Positions 18,201 through 27,624 of a stretch of DNA of 64,000 nt are shown here, piece after piece. The DNA lies in contig NZ_CP045404.1 of NCBI RefSeq assembly GCF_009363715.1, forward strand, positions 3,068,001 to 3,132,000, given 5' to 3'. A program made the position numbers and the translations under genes. The stretch's first letter is position 1; each line of letters starts with the position of its first letter. The DNA is from Roseovarius sp. THAF9. Lineage in GTDB: Bacteria; Pseudomonadota; Alphaproteobacteria; Rhodobacterales; Rhodobacteraceae. The notes below the pieces were generated by a model, which made no database searches, had not been told where the DNA came from, and worked only from the letters and a program-made list of their open reading frames with translations.

Positions 18201-18638
18201 GTGCTGGGCCTCACCCCGCTACTGTTCGAGCAATCGACCCAGGCGCAGTTCATCAAACCCACCGTGATCACGCTGGTCTATGGCCTGGCCTTCGGCATGG
18301 TCCTCGTCCTGCTGCTGGTGCCCGCTATCATTGCCATCCAGTCCGACGTCGCGCGCCAGACCGCTTCCCTGCGCCGCGCCCTGCGCTCCAAACCGAGAGA
18401 ATTGCGTGGTGTTATGCTGGCGGGCGCGGTGGCCATCTCGGCGCTCTTCGCCGCCACGCTGGGCTATGCGGCACTGACCGGCAACCTGCCCGGGCCGCTC
18501 GCCGCGCTGGCCCTTGCATCCCCGATGCCGACAGCACTGGTGCTTTTCATCGCGGGAAGCCTACTGATCGTGCTACTGCTCTACGCCATGGTCGCGATCC
18601 GCCACGCCATGCGACGTCAGCCCGCCGAACAGCCCTGA
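15246..18638 (+). CDS. RND efflux permease subunit
   Basis: 1130 aa proton-driven resistance-nodulation-division transporter. It shows the inner-membrane start TRHPTAANLLLVVLVVLG, two large periplasmic loops, and the TM4 proton-relay aspartates in TLGIVVDDAIVVGEH. The second half-repeat has GMTGIIINDSIVLVTTID. A C-terminal extension after TM12 carries two further hydrophobic stretches (about residues 1055-1075 and 1090-1118), so it is longer than the usual 1040 aa. Its 3' end overlaps the convergent DsbD-like gene by 22 bp. Confidence 0.94.
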   Translation: MVRDLPDRAGGILSYFTRHPTAANLLLVVLVVLGLAAAPRMQAQFFPDVVIDEVSVSVLWDGASAEDIDAGIVQVLEPALLAVEGVETSQATSRENTASIQLEFEPGWDMGRAADDVSAAVDSITDLPEEAEEPRVTRGAWRDRVTDIVLTGPVATPQLGQFADELVTRLYDAGVTRTTLQGVAAPHTIVEVPTTNLIAYDITMAEIAAVIAAEADTDPAGDVTGGATRVRIGTEKRDTDQIEALILRSNPDGSKLTIGDVADVRVEGIDRERQYFVGDNPALQIRVDRSANGDALAIQAQVEEIATRMESTLPEGTELTLINTRSDAISGRLDMLMDNGLTGLLLVVSLLFLFLNARTAFWVAAGIPVAMLATIALMYVAGLTINMISLFALIITLGIVVDDAIVVGEHADARVRKYRESPVQAAERSAQRMALPVFSATLTTLIAFFGLVAIGGRFGDLIIDIPFTVIVVLSASLVECFLILPHHMSHALAHAGKERWYDWPSRTVNRGFVWLRERAFRPFIALVIRARYPVLAGIVVLLASQAALFIKGDVQWRFFNAPERGSVTGNFSMAPGATREDTLAMMRQIQTAVEDLGADYEDRHGANPIKFAIAQIGGNSGGGLAGADTKEPDQLGGISIELIDPDLRPYSSFAFVAELQDAVTRHPLTEELSFRGWRSGPGGDALDVEFYGATAETLKDASEALKSALLDYPEVSAVEDNLAYDKQELILELTPQGQALGFTIDDLGTVLRHRLNGIEAATYPDSARSAEIRVEVPESELTADFLERMQIRAPTGAYVPLADIVSVTERVGFSTIRRENGIRHINVTGDISEDDPARAAEISTALETEILPRIASVHQVEWQLGGLAEQESEFLNDARLGLILTLTGIYLVLAWVFASWTRPIVVMSIIPFGLVGTIYGHAYWEVPLSMFTVVGLLGMTGIIINDSIVLVTTIDDYAKERGIIPAIIEGAVDRLRPVMLTTLTTVLGLTPLLFEQSTQAQFIKPTVITLVYGLAFGMVLVLLLVPAIIAIQSDVARQTASLRRALRSKPRELRGVMLAGAVAISALFAATLGYAALTGNLPGPLAALALASPMPTALVLFIAGSLLIVLLLYAMVAIRHAMRRQPAEQP

Positions 18639-19462
18639 ATATCCACGGCGCCGCCCCGGCTCAGCACGGTAAAGCGCAGACCCCTGCGATCGACCGCAAA
18701 GGACCGCCCGTCGACATGGCTCAACACCGTCCGCGCGATCAGGCTGTTGCCCTGCCGCGTGGTCTCGGGCGGCGAAACCCAGACCTTGGGGTCGCTCGAT
18801 TCAACCACCGCGTATTCCGACACGCCCAGCTTTGGCATCCGGATCGTCGCGGTCAGTTGCACGCCACCCGCCACCGGCGACAACCGGCACGCCACGCTCC
18901 GCACCCCGGCCTCGTCGGCACCATAAGGCCGCTCGGTCAGGGCCGCGACGATGGCCGGATCCGGCTTCTTCGCGGCACCCGGCAAGACCTGCGCCACGTT
19001 GACGCTGACCGGCACACAGATATCCTTGCACACGCCGATCTCCAATTGGCCCTCCAACCGCACGTCACGCCCGCCCGCTTTGGGGCGAATGTGCAACGGC
19101 ACAACCACGTCATCATCGTACCCGATGGTCATGAACCCGAATTGCGGCACCGGCTTGGGCGCGGGCCAGATCACCTCCAGCCCGGCAAGGTTGCGCGACC
19201 CGCGCCAGTTGAACAATGGCGGCACACCGGCCTCGCCCGGACTGCGCCAATAGGTCTTCCACCCCGGCGCCAAGTCCAGCCGCAGCCCCGCGTAGTGACT
19301 GCCATCCGACGCCCGCCATCCGGGCAGCACATCAACGCGCACCATATCAGCAGTATCCTGGGCCGACACCGGCCCGGCACAGGCCGCGATCAGGGCGGCT
19401 TTCAAAAGGGTCATGAACTTTTGCATGGGGCCTCTCATGGCGTGTTTCAGCGGCTTTGCCAA
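18617..19462 (-). CDS. Free-standing DsbD alpha-domain-like protein
   Basis: 281 aa, exported: hydrophobic signal at about residues 16-34 ending PVSAQD. The mature part resembles the N-terminal domain of the thiol-disulfide interchange protein DsbD (PGWKTYWRSPGEAGVPP, then GVCKDICVPV). The C-x3-C in that loop corresponds to the redox site. The membrane and thioredoxin parts of DsbD are missing, so it must receive electrons from another protein. The frame also starts at ATGs further in (MRGPMQ, MQKFM), the last giving the tightest signal peptide. Confidence 0.82.
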   Translation of the reverse strand: MAKPLKHAMRGPMQKFMTLLKAALIAACAGPVSAQDTADMVRVDVLPGWRASDGSHYAGLRLDLAPGWKTYWRSPGEAGVPPLFNWRGSRNLAGLEVIWPAPKPVPQFGFMTIGYDDDVVVPLHIRPKAGGRDVRLEGQLEIGVCKDICVPVSVNVAQVLPGAAKKPDPAIVAALTERPYGADEAGVRSVACRLSPVAGGVQLTATIRMPKLGVSEYAVVESSDPKVWVSPPETTRQGNSLIARTVLSHVDGRSFAVDRRGLRFTVLSRGGAVDIQGCSAG

Positions 19463-19533
19463 TTCACATTGAAGCGAGAAATCCCGGCAATCTCAAGGCA
19501 GGATGGTTGCACAGAACGCCCCGCACCCCCATC

Positions 19534-20130
19534 ATGGGAGATGAAACCAAACCACCGGGGACCGCCTTGAGCGACATCGACCTGACCGGAAAACTGCTGA
19601 TCGCCATGCCTGCCATGGGCGACGACCGCTTCGCCCAATCGGTCGTCTTCATCTGCGCCCATTCCCCAGAGGGCGCCATGGGTCTCATCGTCAACAAGCG
19701 CGCCGACGACCTGCGCCTCAGCGACCTGCTGGAGCAACTCGAGATCGCGCAAGGGCGCGACATGACGAACCTGCCCGTACATTTCGGCGGTCCTGTGGAA
19801 CATGGCCGCGGGTTTGTTCTGCATGATTACGGCTACCATTCGGCAATCTCGACGCTCGACGTGAACGACAATTTCGCCATGACCGCGACGATGGACATCC
19901 TCGAGGATCTGGCGCTTGGCCGTGGCCCGCTGCGCAACATCGTGGCCTTGGGCTATGCCGGCTGGGGCCCCGGCCAGCTGGAAAGCGAGTTGTCCCAGAA
20001 CGCGTGGCTCACGGTCGAGGCCGACAAGGAAATCGTGTTCTCGCACGCCGACGCAACCAAGTGGGAATCCGCCCTGCAAAAGCTGGGCGTCAGTTCCGTC
20101 ACGCTCTCCTCGGAGGCCGGTCGCGCCTGA
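19534..20130 (+). CDS. YqgE/AlgH family protein
   Basis: 198 aa, DUF179 family, function unknown; homologues are widespread single-domain proteins. Signatures: GKLLIAMPAMGDDRFAQSV near residue 18, GAMGLIVNKR near 50, HFGGPVEHGRGFVLH near 85 and the C-terminal GYAGWGPGQLESEL. I chose the ATG at 19534; an upstream TTG at 19456 is in frame but has no ribosome-binding site. Two hairpins follow the stop. Confidence 0.88.
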   Translation: MGDETKPPGTALSDIDLTGKLLIAMPAMGDDRFAQSVVFICAHSPEGAMGLIVNKRADDLRLSDLLEQLEIAQGRDMTNLPVHFGGPVEHGRGFVLHDYGYHSAISTLDVNDNFAMTATMDILEDLALGRGPLRNIVALGYAGWGPGQLESELSQNAWLTVEADKEIVFSHADATKWESALQKLGVSSVTLSSEAGRA

Positions 20131-20131
20131 C

Positions 20132-20182
20132 GGCAAAAGCCTTCAAAAAGCTTTTGCCAAATCTTTTCTGCAAAAGATTTGG
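20132..20182. terminator. Double hairpin between convergent genes
   Basis: First inverted repeat GGCAAAAGC (20132-20140) with GCTTTTGCC (20150-20158). The second is CCAAATCTTTT (20157-20167) with AAAAGATTTGG (20172-20182). They share two bases, so the structures compete. The spot is the gap between yqgE and the convergent aldolase gene, fitting a bidirectional terminator. Confidence 0.6.
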
Positions 20183-20193
20183 CCCGCCCCACC

Positions 20194-20955
20194 TCACGCG
20201 GCGTAATCCGACCCTTCCTCATCCAGGATCGCCATCAGTTCCGCCAGGTGCCGGTCGCCCTGCCCCGGGTACTCTTCCATCTCGCGCGCGGTCTTCTCGG
20301 CCACCTCGTCCGACAGCACCCGCAGCGGCTGGCCGGTCTGCAATGCCCGGATATACGTCTCGGCCGCCCGCTCGAAATAGTACATCCGGTTGAAGCAATC
20401 CGCGACGGTATCGCCCATCACCAAAATACCGTGATTGCCCATGATCATCACCTTCTTCGACGCATCACCCAACATCTGCGCACAGCGCTCACCCTCATCC
20501 TCAAAGGCAAGCCCGCCATAGCCGTCATCTATGACATAGCGGTTGAAAAACGTGGCACAGTTCTGGTCGATCGGCGGCAGAGTGCTGTCAGCCAGGCTAG
20601 CCAGCACCGTGGCGTGAATCGAATGCACATGCATCAGGCAGCGATGGTGCGGACAGGCCCGATGCACCCCGCCATGCAGCCCCCATGCAGTCGGATCGGG
20701 CGCGCCGGGCCGCTCCAGCGTCTGGGGATCATTGGCGTCGATCATCAGCAGGTCCGATGCTTTCACCCGGCTGAAATGTACCTGGTTGGGGTTCATTAGG
20801 AACTGCGTGCCATCCTCGTTGACCGACAGGCTGAAATGGTTCGCCACAGCCTCATGCATGTTCAGTCGGGCGGTCCAGCGAAACGCCGCAGCCAGTTCGA
20901 CACGTTCTTTCCAGTGGGCAATATTGGGGGGGCTGGCGGGTTTGGTCTGCAACAT
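20194..20955 (-). CDS. Class II aldolase/adducin family protein
   Basis: 253 aa. Zn-dependent aldolase fold: AAAFRWTARLNMHEAVANHFSL, the metal histidines in HVHSIHATVLA (about residue 109) and MGNHGILVMG (about 173). Members act on fuculose- or ribulose-phosphates or as decarboxylases; the substrate here cannot be assigned. The gene stands alone, convergent to yqgE, and its start is preceded by GGAGATGTCCC. Confidence 0.88.
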   Translation of the reverse strand: MLQTKPASPPNIAHWKERVELAAAFRWTARLNMHEAVANHFSLSVNEDGTQFLMNPNQVHFSRVKASDLLMIDANDPQTLERPGAPDPTAWGLHGGVHRACPHHRCLMHVHSIHATVLASLADSTLPPIDQNCATFFNRYVIDDGYGGLAFEDEGERCAQMLGDASKKVMIMGNHGILVMGDTVADCFNRMYYFERAAETYIRALQTGQPLRVLSDEVAEKTAREMEEYPGQGDRHLAELMAILDEEGSDYAA

Positions 20956-21130
20956 GGGACATCTCCGTTCCGGGCGTTTTCAGCACCCTGCGTCAGTATA
21001 ATCCAAGTTGCAATCTACGCACCGTCGGGCCTTATCAGACTCCGTGCCCTAAACCATTCATTTCACCAAAATTCGGGCGCACGCGACGCACGCGCCTGTC
21101 AATCGCCGCCATCCAAAGGCACCAAAGCCC

Positions 21131-24100
21131 CTATTCGGCTTTGGCGCCCTTGTCGGTCTTCCGACCAAAACGGAACAGCCGGGTGACGATTACGAAAAAC
21201 AACGGCACAAAAATTACCCCCAGAACCGTGCCGGATATCGTCCCGCCCAGCACGCCCGAGCCAATCGCGTTGCGCCCGCCTGACCCCGCGCCGGAACTCA
21301 GCACCAAGGGCAGCACACCCAAAGAGAACGCCATCGACGTCATTATGATCGGCCGAAACCGCTGCCGCGCCGCCTCGACCACCGCGTCGATGACGCGCTC
21401 GCCGGCGACATGCCTGTCTCGCGCGAATTCCACGATAAGAATCGCGTTCTTGCCCGTCAGGCCGATTACCGTCAGCAATCCGACCTGAAAGAAAACTCCG
21501 TTGTCGAATCCACCGAAATAGGCCGCCGACAAAGCCCCCACCACGCCGATCGGCATGGCCAGCATAACCGCAAAGGGGATCGACCAGCTTTCATACAAAG
21601 CGGCCAGCGAAAGGAACACCGCCGCCAGAGAAAGCGCATATAGCAACGGTGCCTGGTTGCCCGATTGCCGCTCCTCCAGCGATAGGCCGGTCCACGACAG
21701 CGCGAATCCGGGCGGCAGCTGTTCGGCCAGCCGCTCCATCTCGGCCATCGCGGCCCCGGTCGACACGCCGGGGGCCGGTGCGCCCTGCAATTGCATCGAT
21801 GGGACACCGTTGAACCGATAAAGGCCCTGAGGCCCGTAGTTCCACGACCCTTTCGCGAAATTCGAGAACGGCACCAGGCCGCCGCTGGCATTGCGCACCC
21901 GCCACTTGTCGATGTCGGACGGATTGGCGCGATCTGGCGCGCCCCCCTGTACATAGACACGCTTGATCCGGCCCTGGTCGATGAAGTCGTTCACGTAGGA
22001 CCCAGCCCACGCCACCGTCAGCAACTGGCCCACGTCATTGGCCGTCACGCCCATCGCACCCGCCTTGCGCCAGTCAATATCCAGATTGTATTGTGACGCG
22101 TCCTCCAGCCCGTTCGGCCGGGCCGACGCGATCAGCTCGCTCTGCGAGGCCAGTCCCAGCAATTGATTTCGCGCCTGCAACAACTCCTCGTGGCTCTGCC
22201 CACCACGCGCCTGAAGGTACACGTCAAACCCCGACACGTTACCAAGCTCGATCACCGAAGGCGGCACGATGGGAAATACCATCGCATCGCGTATCCCGCT
22301 CAGCGCGCCAAAGGCGCGTCCGGCCAGCGCCTGCACGCTTTGCGCGGGCGACTTGCGCTCGTCCCAGTCCTTCAGCTGCACAAAGGCGATGCCCATGTTC
22401 TGGCCCTGTCCGGCAAAGCTGAACCCGACGACGCCAAACATCGAATTCACCGTCTCGGTTTCCTGGGTAAGGTAGTATTCCTCGACCTGTTCCAGCACGT
22501 CCAGCGTCCGCTCGGCGGTGGCGCCGGTCGGTGTCTGAATCAGCGTGAACAAAATGCCCTGGTCCTCGTCCGGCAGAAACGCGGTCGGCGTACGCGTAAA
22601 CAAAAAGGCCATCGCGACGGCCAGTGCAAGATAGACGATCGCCACCCGGAAAGGGCGCTTGACGGTCCAGGCGACGGTGCCGCCATAGCGATTCAGCACC
22701 GAGTCGAACCCGCGGTTGAACCAGCCGAAAGCGCCCTTTTTCTTGTCGCGGTCTTTGTGTTTCAGGATCGTCGCGCACAGAGCCGGTGTCAGAGTCAGCG
22801 CGACCACCACCGACAGCGCCATCGCCGACACGATCGTGATCGCGAACTGCTTGTAGATCACGCCGGTCGAGCCGGGAAAGAACGCCATCGGCACGAACAC
22901 CGCCGACAGCACCAGCGCAATGCCGATCAGCGCGCCGGTGATCTGCCCCATGGACTTGTAGGTTGCCTCGCGCGGGGGCAAGCCTTCTTCCTCCATGATC
23001 CGCTCGACATTCTCGACCACCACGATCGCGTCGTCCACCAGCAGGCCGATCGCCAGCACCATCGCCAGCATCGTCAACGTGTTGATCGTGAATCCGGCCG
23101 CCGCCAGAACGCCGAAGGTCCCAAGCAGGACCACCGGCACCGCCAGCGTCGGAATGAGCGTCGCGCGCAGGTTCTGCATAAAGAGGAACATCACCAGGAA
23201 CACCAGCAGGATCGCTTCGAACAACGTCTTTATGACTTCCTCGATCGAGATCAGCACGAACGGCGTCGTGTCGTAGGGAATGACGTATTCCACGCCTTCG
23301 GGAAAGAACTCTGCGAACTCGGCCATCCGAGCCTTGACCGCTTCTGCCGTGTCCAGCGCGTTGGCCCCCGGTGCCAGGCTGACGGCAAGGCCCGCCGCCG
23401 GGTCCTGGTTGAAGCGCGCGATGGTGGCATAATTCTCTGCGCCTATCTCGACGCGCGCCACGTCATCCAGCAGCACCAGCCCGCCATCGGTCTCGGCCCG
23501 CAATACGATCTGGCGGAAATCCTCGGGCGAAGTCAGCAGCGACTGCGCGGTGATCGTGGCGTTCAGCTGCTGCCCCTCGACCGTCGGCCGCGAGCCAAAC
23601 GCCCCCGCCGAAATTTGCGCGTTCTGCGCCGACACAGCATTCACCACATCAGCAGGCGTCAGTTCGAACGCGGCAAGCTTGGACGGGTCCAGCCAGATCC
23701 GCATCGCGTATTGCGCGCCGAACACCTGAACTGACCCGACCCCCTCGACCCGGCTCAGCTCATCGACAAGGTTGGTGACCATGTAATCCGACAGGTCCAC
23801 CTGGTCGAACCCGTCCCCGCGCGAGATCATCCCGATCACCATCAGGAAGCCGGCCGAAGATTTCTCGACCGTCACGCCCTGCCGCTGCACCGTTTCCGGC
23901 AGCAAAGGCGTTGCGCGCGACAGCTTGTTCTGCACCTGAACCTGCGCGATATCGGCATCCGTGCCGGTCTCGAAGGTCAGCGTGATGCTCGATTGCCCCG
24001 CCGATGTCGAGTTGGACGAGAAATACCGCAACCCGTCCAGCCCGGTCATCTGCTGTTCGATTACCTGAGTCACCGTGTTGGCGACCGTCTCGGCCGAAGC

Positions 24101-24253
24101 GCCGGGGTAATTCGCGCTGATCGTGACCGAGGGCGGCGCGATTTCCGGATACTGCGCAATCGGCAGGATGCGGATCGCCAGTACCCCGACCCCCATGATC
24201 AGGATCGCGATAACCCAGGCAAAAACCGGGCGATCAATGAAAAAGCGCGCCAT
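21131..24253 (-). CDS. RND multidrug efflux permease (AcrB/MexB type)
   Basis: 1040 aa, exactly the family length. It shows N-terminal [20 protein letters not shown], the TM4 proton-relay [18 protein letters not shown], the helix [14 protein letters not shown], and FLPDEDQGI at the start of the second half. It pumps hydrophobic compounds across the envelope using the proton gradient. The adaptor gene lies 12 bp upstream on the same strand. No outer-membrane factor gene is adjacent, so a shared TolC-like protein is presumed. Confidence 0.96.
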   Translation of the reverse strand: MARFFIDRPVFAWVIAILIMGVGVLAIRILPIAQYPEIAPPSVTISANYPGASAETVANTVTQVIEQQMTGLDGLRYFSSNSTSAGQSSITLTFETGTDADIAQVQVQNKLSRATPLLPETVQRQGVTVEKSSAGFLMVIGMISRGDGFDQVDLSDYMVTNLVDELSRVEGVGSVQVFGAQYAMRIWLDPSKLAAFELTPADVVNAVSAQNAQISAGAFGSRPTVEGQQLNATITAQSLLTSPEDFRQIVLRAETDGGLVLLDDVARVEIGAENYATIARFNQDPAAGLAVSLAPGANALDTAEAVKARMAEFAEFFPEGVEYVIPYDTTPFVLISIEEVIKTLFEAILLVFLVMFLFMQNLRATLIPTLAVPVVLLGTFGVLAAAGFTINTLTMLAMVLAIGLLVDDAIVVVENVERIMEEEGLPPREATYKSMGQITGALIGIALVLSAVFVPMAFFPGSTGVIYKQFAITIVSAMALSVVVALTLTPALCATILKHKDRDKKKGAFGWFNRGFDSVLNRYGGTVAWTVKRPFRVAIVYLALAVAMAFLFTRTPTAFLPDEDQGILFTLIQTPTGATAERTLDVLEQVEEYYLTQETETVNSMFGVVGFSFAGQGQNMGIAFVQLKDWDERKSPAQSVQALAGRAFGALSGIRDAMVFPIVPPSVIELGNVSGFDVYLQARGGQSHEELLQARNQLLGLASQSELIASARPNGLEDASQYNLDIDWRKAGAMGVTANDVGQLLTVAWAGSYVNDFIDQGRIKRVYVQGGAPDRANPSDIDKWRVRNASGGLVPFSNFAKGSWNYGPQGLYRFNGVPSMQLQGAPAPGVSTGAAMAEMERLAEQLPPGFALSWTGLSLEERQSGNQAPLLYALSLAAVFLSLAALYESWSIPFAVMLAMPIGVVGALSAAYFGGFDNGVFFQVGLLTVIGLTGKNAILIVEFARDRHVAGERVIDAVVEAARQRFRPIIMTSMAFSLGVLPLVLSSGAGSGGRNAIGSGVLGGTISGTVLGVIFVPLFFVIVTRLFRFGRKTDKGAKAE

Positions 24254-24265
24254 GGGAGTGAATCC

Positions 24266-25468
24266 TTATGGGGATTTCTGGTCGTCCGCCTCGGCGGGGT
24301 CTTCGTTTGCGTCGTCGGTCGCCTCGGCCTGTGGCGCTTCGCGCTCTTCTGGCGCGACGGCCGCGCCAACCCCGGTCTTCTGGAACCCGGCGACGATCAC
24401 CCGGTCGCCGTCCTGCATCCCGCCGTTGACTACCCATTCGGCACCGCGGTCCTGAAGGATGGTCACCTGGCGCTCCTCGACGACATTCTCGGCGGTCACG
24501 ACCCAGGTGATGGGGCGTCCGCGCCGGTCGCGCTGCACCGCTTCCTGCGGCACCAACAGAACGTTCTCGGCGGTGCCCACCGGCAGCTCGACCTGGACGT
24601 ACATCCCCGGCAAGAGCAGGCGGTCGGGATTTTCGAATTGCATTCGCAGCACCACTACGCCGGTCTGCGGATCAACATTCGGCTCCGCAGCGGTGATCGT
24701 GCCCGTCTCGTCAAATTCGGACCCGTCCGCCAGCGTCAGACGCACCGTCGTATCGGCATTGCTCAACTGGTCCTCAGTCTGTCCGCGAGTCCACCGCAGC
24801 AGGTCGGCGGCCGATTGGGTGACGTCCACGTAAACAGGGTCGATATCCCGGATCACCGCCAAGGGCTCGGCTTGGCTTGCTGTCACCAGCGCCCCGGGAC
24901 TGGTCCGCGCTAGGCCGATCTCGCCCGACAGGCGCGCCCGGATCGTAGTGCGCTCCAACTCGATCTCGGCCGACCGCAACTGCGCCTCAGCCACCTCGAC
25001 CGCCGCTGCGGCGGTGTCGCGCACCGCCTTGGCCTCGTCAAAGGCCCGCTCGCTCGTCACGTTGCGCTCGCGTAGCTCCACCAGCCGTTCGGCCTCGACC
25101 TCTGCTGCATCCAGCTGGACCCTGGCCTGTGTCACCGCCGCCTGCGCCTGTTCGACGGCAGCGGAATAGGTCGCGGAATCAATGCGATAAAGCGCGTCAC
25201 CCTCCTCGACAAAGCCCCCCTCCCGAAATAGCCGTTCCGTGATGATACCATTGACCTGCGGCCGCACCTCTGCCTCCGCGGATGCCGCAACCCGGCCGGG
25301 CAACGTCGAGGTCAGCGTCACCGTCTGCGCCTGCAACGTGACAACCACGACAGGCACCGGCTCCTGTGCCTGCTGAGAAACCGCGCGTCCCACGGACAGG
25401 CTCGACACGGCCAGACCAAGCAGCAGGGCCGTTATCGCTAGGATTAAACGGTTGATCATGCCTTTCAC
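24266..25468 (-). CDS. RND efflux periplasmic adaptor (AcrA/MexA type)
   Basis: 400 aa. N-terminal hydrophobic segment (residues 8-25), then TSTLPGRVAASAEAEVRPQV (barrel-sandwich), a coiled-coil hairpin of about 60 residues, RTTIRARLSGEIGLARTSPG, and MexA-like barrel sequences such as LLPGMYVQVELPVG. The C-terminus carries an Ala/Glu/Asp-rich tail (EAPQAEATDDANEDPAEAD). It couples the downstream permease to an outer-membrane channel. Confidence 0.94.
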   Translation of the reverse strand: MKGMINRLILAITALLLGLAVSSLSVGRAVSQQAQEPVPVVVVTLQAQTVTLTSTLPGRVAASAEAEVRPQVNGIITERLFREGGFVEEGDALYRIDSATYSAAVEQAQAAVTQARVQLDAAEVEAERLVELRERNVTSERAFDEAKAVRDTAAAAVEVAEAQLRSAEIELERTTIRARLSGEIGLARTSPGALVTASQAEPLAVIRDIDPVYVDVTQSAADLLRWTRGQTEDQLSNADTTVRLTLADGSEFDETGTITAAEPNVDPQTGVVVLRMQFENPDRLLLPGMYVQVELPVGTAENVLLVPQEAVQRDRRGRPITWVVTAENVVEERQVTILQDRGAEWVVNGGMQDGDRVIVAGFQKTGVGAAVAPEEREAPQAEATDDANEDPAEADDQKSP

Positions 25469-25609
25469 CCCCGATGGCGGATGCTTGCCGCGATGCGATA
25501 TGGACTGCTTAGTAGACCCTTCCGTTCAGTTTATCCATAGCAATACGTAGTGGGCCTGTTTCGCGCCGCCGCCGCGTCGACCTATGGCCTAGGGATTTAA
25601 GCAGTCCGG

Positions 25610-26163
25610 TTGCGACGCCGACACACTTTTGGCGTCCCGAACATCCCCACACCCAACACGCGGTCTATCCTTGTTTGCCGAGGAAGATACAAGTCGACCG
25701 TCCGAACCACGTCTGGTGTGCCGACACCACCTTCGCGCCGGTCAGGAATGGCTTCCTGTATCAAGTCGCCATAATGGATTGGGCCTCGCGCAAGGTTCTG
25801 ATTTGGCGGCTCAGTGACACGATGCAAGCCGACTACGGTCTCGAGGCCCCGAACGATGCCATCGCCCGGCACGGACGGCCTGAGATCATGAACACAGATC
25901 AAGGATCGCAGTTTACGCGATCAGCCTGGATCACGACGCTAACCGAAGCGGGAGCGGGCAGATCAATGGACGGACGTGGGCGCTATCTGGACGCAATCTT
26001 TATCGAACGGCTGTCGCGAAGTCCGGAACAGGAGGCGATCTATCTCGAAGAGACAACTGACGGCTTCCAAGCCCGAAAGCTCGTCAAAGACTGGATGACA
26101 TTCTACAATACCGAGCGGCCCCATTCCGCACTTGATCGGCGAACGCCGGACGACGCAAATTAG
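25610..26163 (+). pseudogene. IS3-family transposase remnant (orfB, 5'-truncated, frameshifted)
   Basis: The longest open part (25675-26163, 162 codons) is the integrase core of an IS3-type OrfB: RPNHVWCADTTF with the first Asp, MNTDQGSQFTR with the second, and the end WMTFYNTERPHSALDRRTPDD. The glutamate region reads GAGRSMDGRGRYLDAIFIERL, altered from the usual SMDGKGRWLDN. Upstream, PNIPTPNTR lies in another frame, showing a frameshift near 25670. No orfA and no intact ends are seen. It begins about 140 bp upstream of the MexA-like adaptor start. Confidence 0.8.
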
Positions 26164-26361
26164 GTCGACCTGGAAGAACAAAAACAGCATGAAACCTGAA
26201 ACCAATACACCTTAGGAACGCTGCAAAACTGTCCAGAAAGATGGAAGCACTTCAAAATACGCGCCGCCTGAGAAGTATCGAGCCAGCCAAATTATCTACA
26301 TACAGACATCAAGAACCCAGATACGCTATACTTAGCGTTCGGTTCTCAGTTCCTGTAGATT

Positions 26362-26435
26362 TGGAGCGGGCGACGGGAATCGAACCCGTATCATCAGCTT
26401 GGAAGGCTGAGGTCTTACCATTACACAACGCCCGC
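26362..26435 (-). tRNA. tRNA-Gly(UCC)
   Basis: The minus strand folds as a complete cloverleaf of 74 nt: acceptor GCGGGCG/CGCCCGC, anticodon stem TCAGC/GCTGA with loop CTTCCAA (anticodon TCC), T-arm GGGTTCGATTCCC, and an encoded CCA end. Confidence 0.95.
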
Positions 26436-26623
26436 TCAACAATTCAGAGGAGTATTTCATGCACTCGGCGGGGTCAAGTGCAACGTCCGTACACGGCCCA
26501 TTCCGGACTTCCGGAATATCACCAAGTGCTGCGGCGCAGCTTCTCCAGACCGGACCTTCGCAGTGCCTCAAATCATCTGCCGCGCTCAAGATCGCATTTT
26601 TTGGACAGTGGGAACCGCCTCTG

Positions 26624-27109
26624 TCAAACAGTCGTCAGCCCGAGCAGCAACAACGCCGCGGCGACGCTGCAGGCGATTGTTCGAACCGTGTTCCAGAATG
26701 TCCAGCGCGGCAGATAGGTTCCTGTCCAATAAGCGTGGGTCGCCTCGCGAGAAAGATCCATGCGGGCCAGCGCTTCGTTTAAGGGAACGTTGAAAGCAAT
26801 CGTGACTCCGAAGCCGCCAAGAATGTAGACCAGCCCCGCCGCTGTGATTAGCGTCGCCGCTGGTCCGGTCAACATCAGAACTGCATAGACGATCAGCGCC
26901 AGGGAGAAAACGGCAAGACCCAGGAAGAGCGTCATAAAGACCCAGCGGAACACCTCTCGGTTGACGGCTTGCATCGCCTCCGCTCCACCTTGACCGCTGG
27001 TCACAGAGAGGGCGCGCATGATGAAATCCGAGAACGCGAGAAAAACGCCGCCGACCAGTGCATAGGCGAGGACAGCGAGGTGAGCGAGGTAGAAGAACGT
27101 GGGGGACAT
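26624..27109 (-). CDS. DUF1772 family membrane protein
   Basis: 161 aa with four hydrophobic helices. The pattern GGVFLAFSDFIMRAL near residue 19, VPLNEALARMD near 107 and W-T-G-T-Y-L-P-R-W-T-F-W-N near 128 is that of the DUF1772 (anthrone oxygenase-like) family. Last gene of a leftward cluster with an AraC regulator, an NmrA-like protein and a DUF4345 protein. Function unproven. Confidence 0.85.
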   Translation of the reverse strand: MSPTFFYLAHLAVLAYALVGGVFLAFSDFIMRALSVTSGQGGAEAMQAVNREVFRWVFMTLFLGLAVFSLALIVYAVLMLTGPAATLITAAGLVYILGGFGVTIAFNVPLNEALARMDLSREATHAYWTGTYLPRWTFWNTVRTIACSVAAALLLLGLTTV

Positions 27110-27170
27110 TACGAGTGTTCCTTGTGCGGGGAGGCGGCAGAGCTTCAGGGGCCGTGCCGCCCCGGCAGAT

Positions 27171-27599
27171 TCATTTAGCGGGCTGCGCTATGTATGGGCC
27201 TTCTGCTTGCTGCCAGAGACGCCGGTGGAAGGCTGCAAGGCAGAGAGCTGCGATCCAGAGCTCGACGACGAGGGCACCGATGATGCTGCCGAACGGCACA
27301 CCGTCCAAAGCAAGCCCGACCAGCCGGCCTGCCGGGAAGGCGATGAAGACCGTCAGGGCTGCCACCATGGCGGCGGGCAGGATTCTGTGCCGCCAGATGC
27401 CGAGCAGCATCAGAAGACCGAACCCTGCAAGACCGGCGCCGGGGGCGCGCAACTCGCTCAGCAGGTTGGGGTCTTGGCCCAGAGGGATGCCGTAGCTGGC
27501 ATAGAATGCGTGTGGCGCGAACAGAATGAAAGTGCCGATGTTGAGCGCGGTGAGACCGGAGATACCGAGCGCGATCTTTTCGAACAGGGTAGGTCTCAT
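27171..27599 (-). CDS. DUF4345-like membrane protein
   Basis: 142 aa, four predicted helices. The ATG at 27599 is chosen over an upstream one because AAGGAGAATGAC precedes it. Sequence such as FAPHAFYASYGIPLG and ELRAPGAGLAGFGLLML fits small DUF4345-type proteins. It sits 25 bp after the NmrA-like gene and 61 bp before the DUF1772 gene; probably co-transcribed. Confidence 0.82.
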   Translation of the reverse strand: MRPTLFEKIALGISGLTALNIGTFILFAPHAFYASYGIPLGQDPNLLSELRAPGAGLAGFGLLMLLGIWRHRILPAAMVAALTVFIAFPAGRLVGLALDGVPFGSIIGALVVELWIAALCLAAFHRRLWQQAEGPYIAQPAK

Positions 27600-27624
27600 G
27601 TCATTCTCCTTTCCTGGGATGGCG

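Noticed and set aside
26164..26361. Gene in the gap between IS3 remnant and tRNA-Gly
   Set aside because: No open frame of convincing composition; I see nothing besides possible IS decay.
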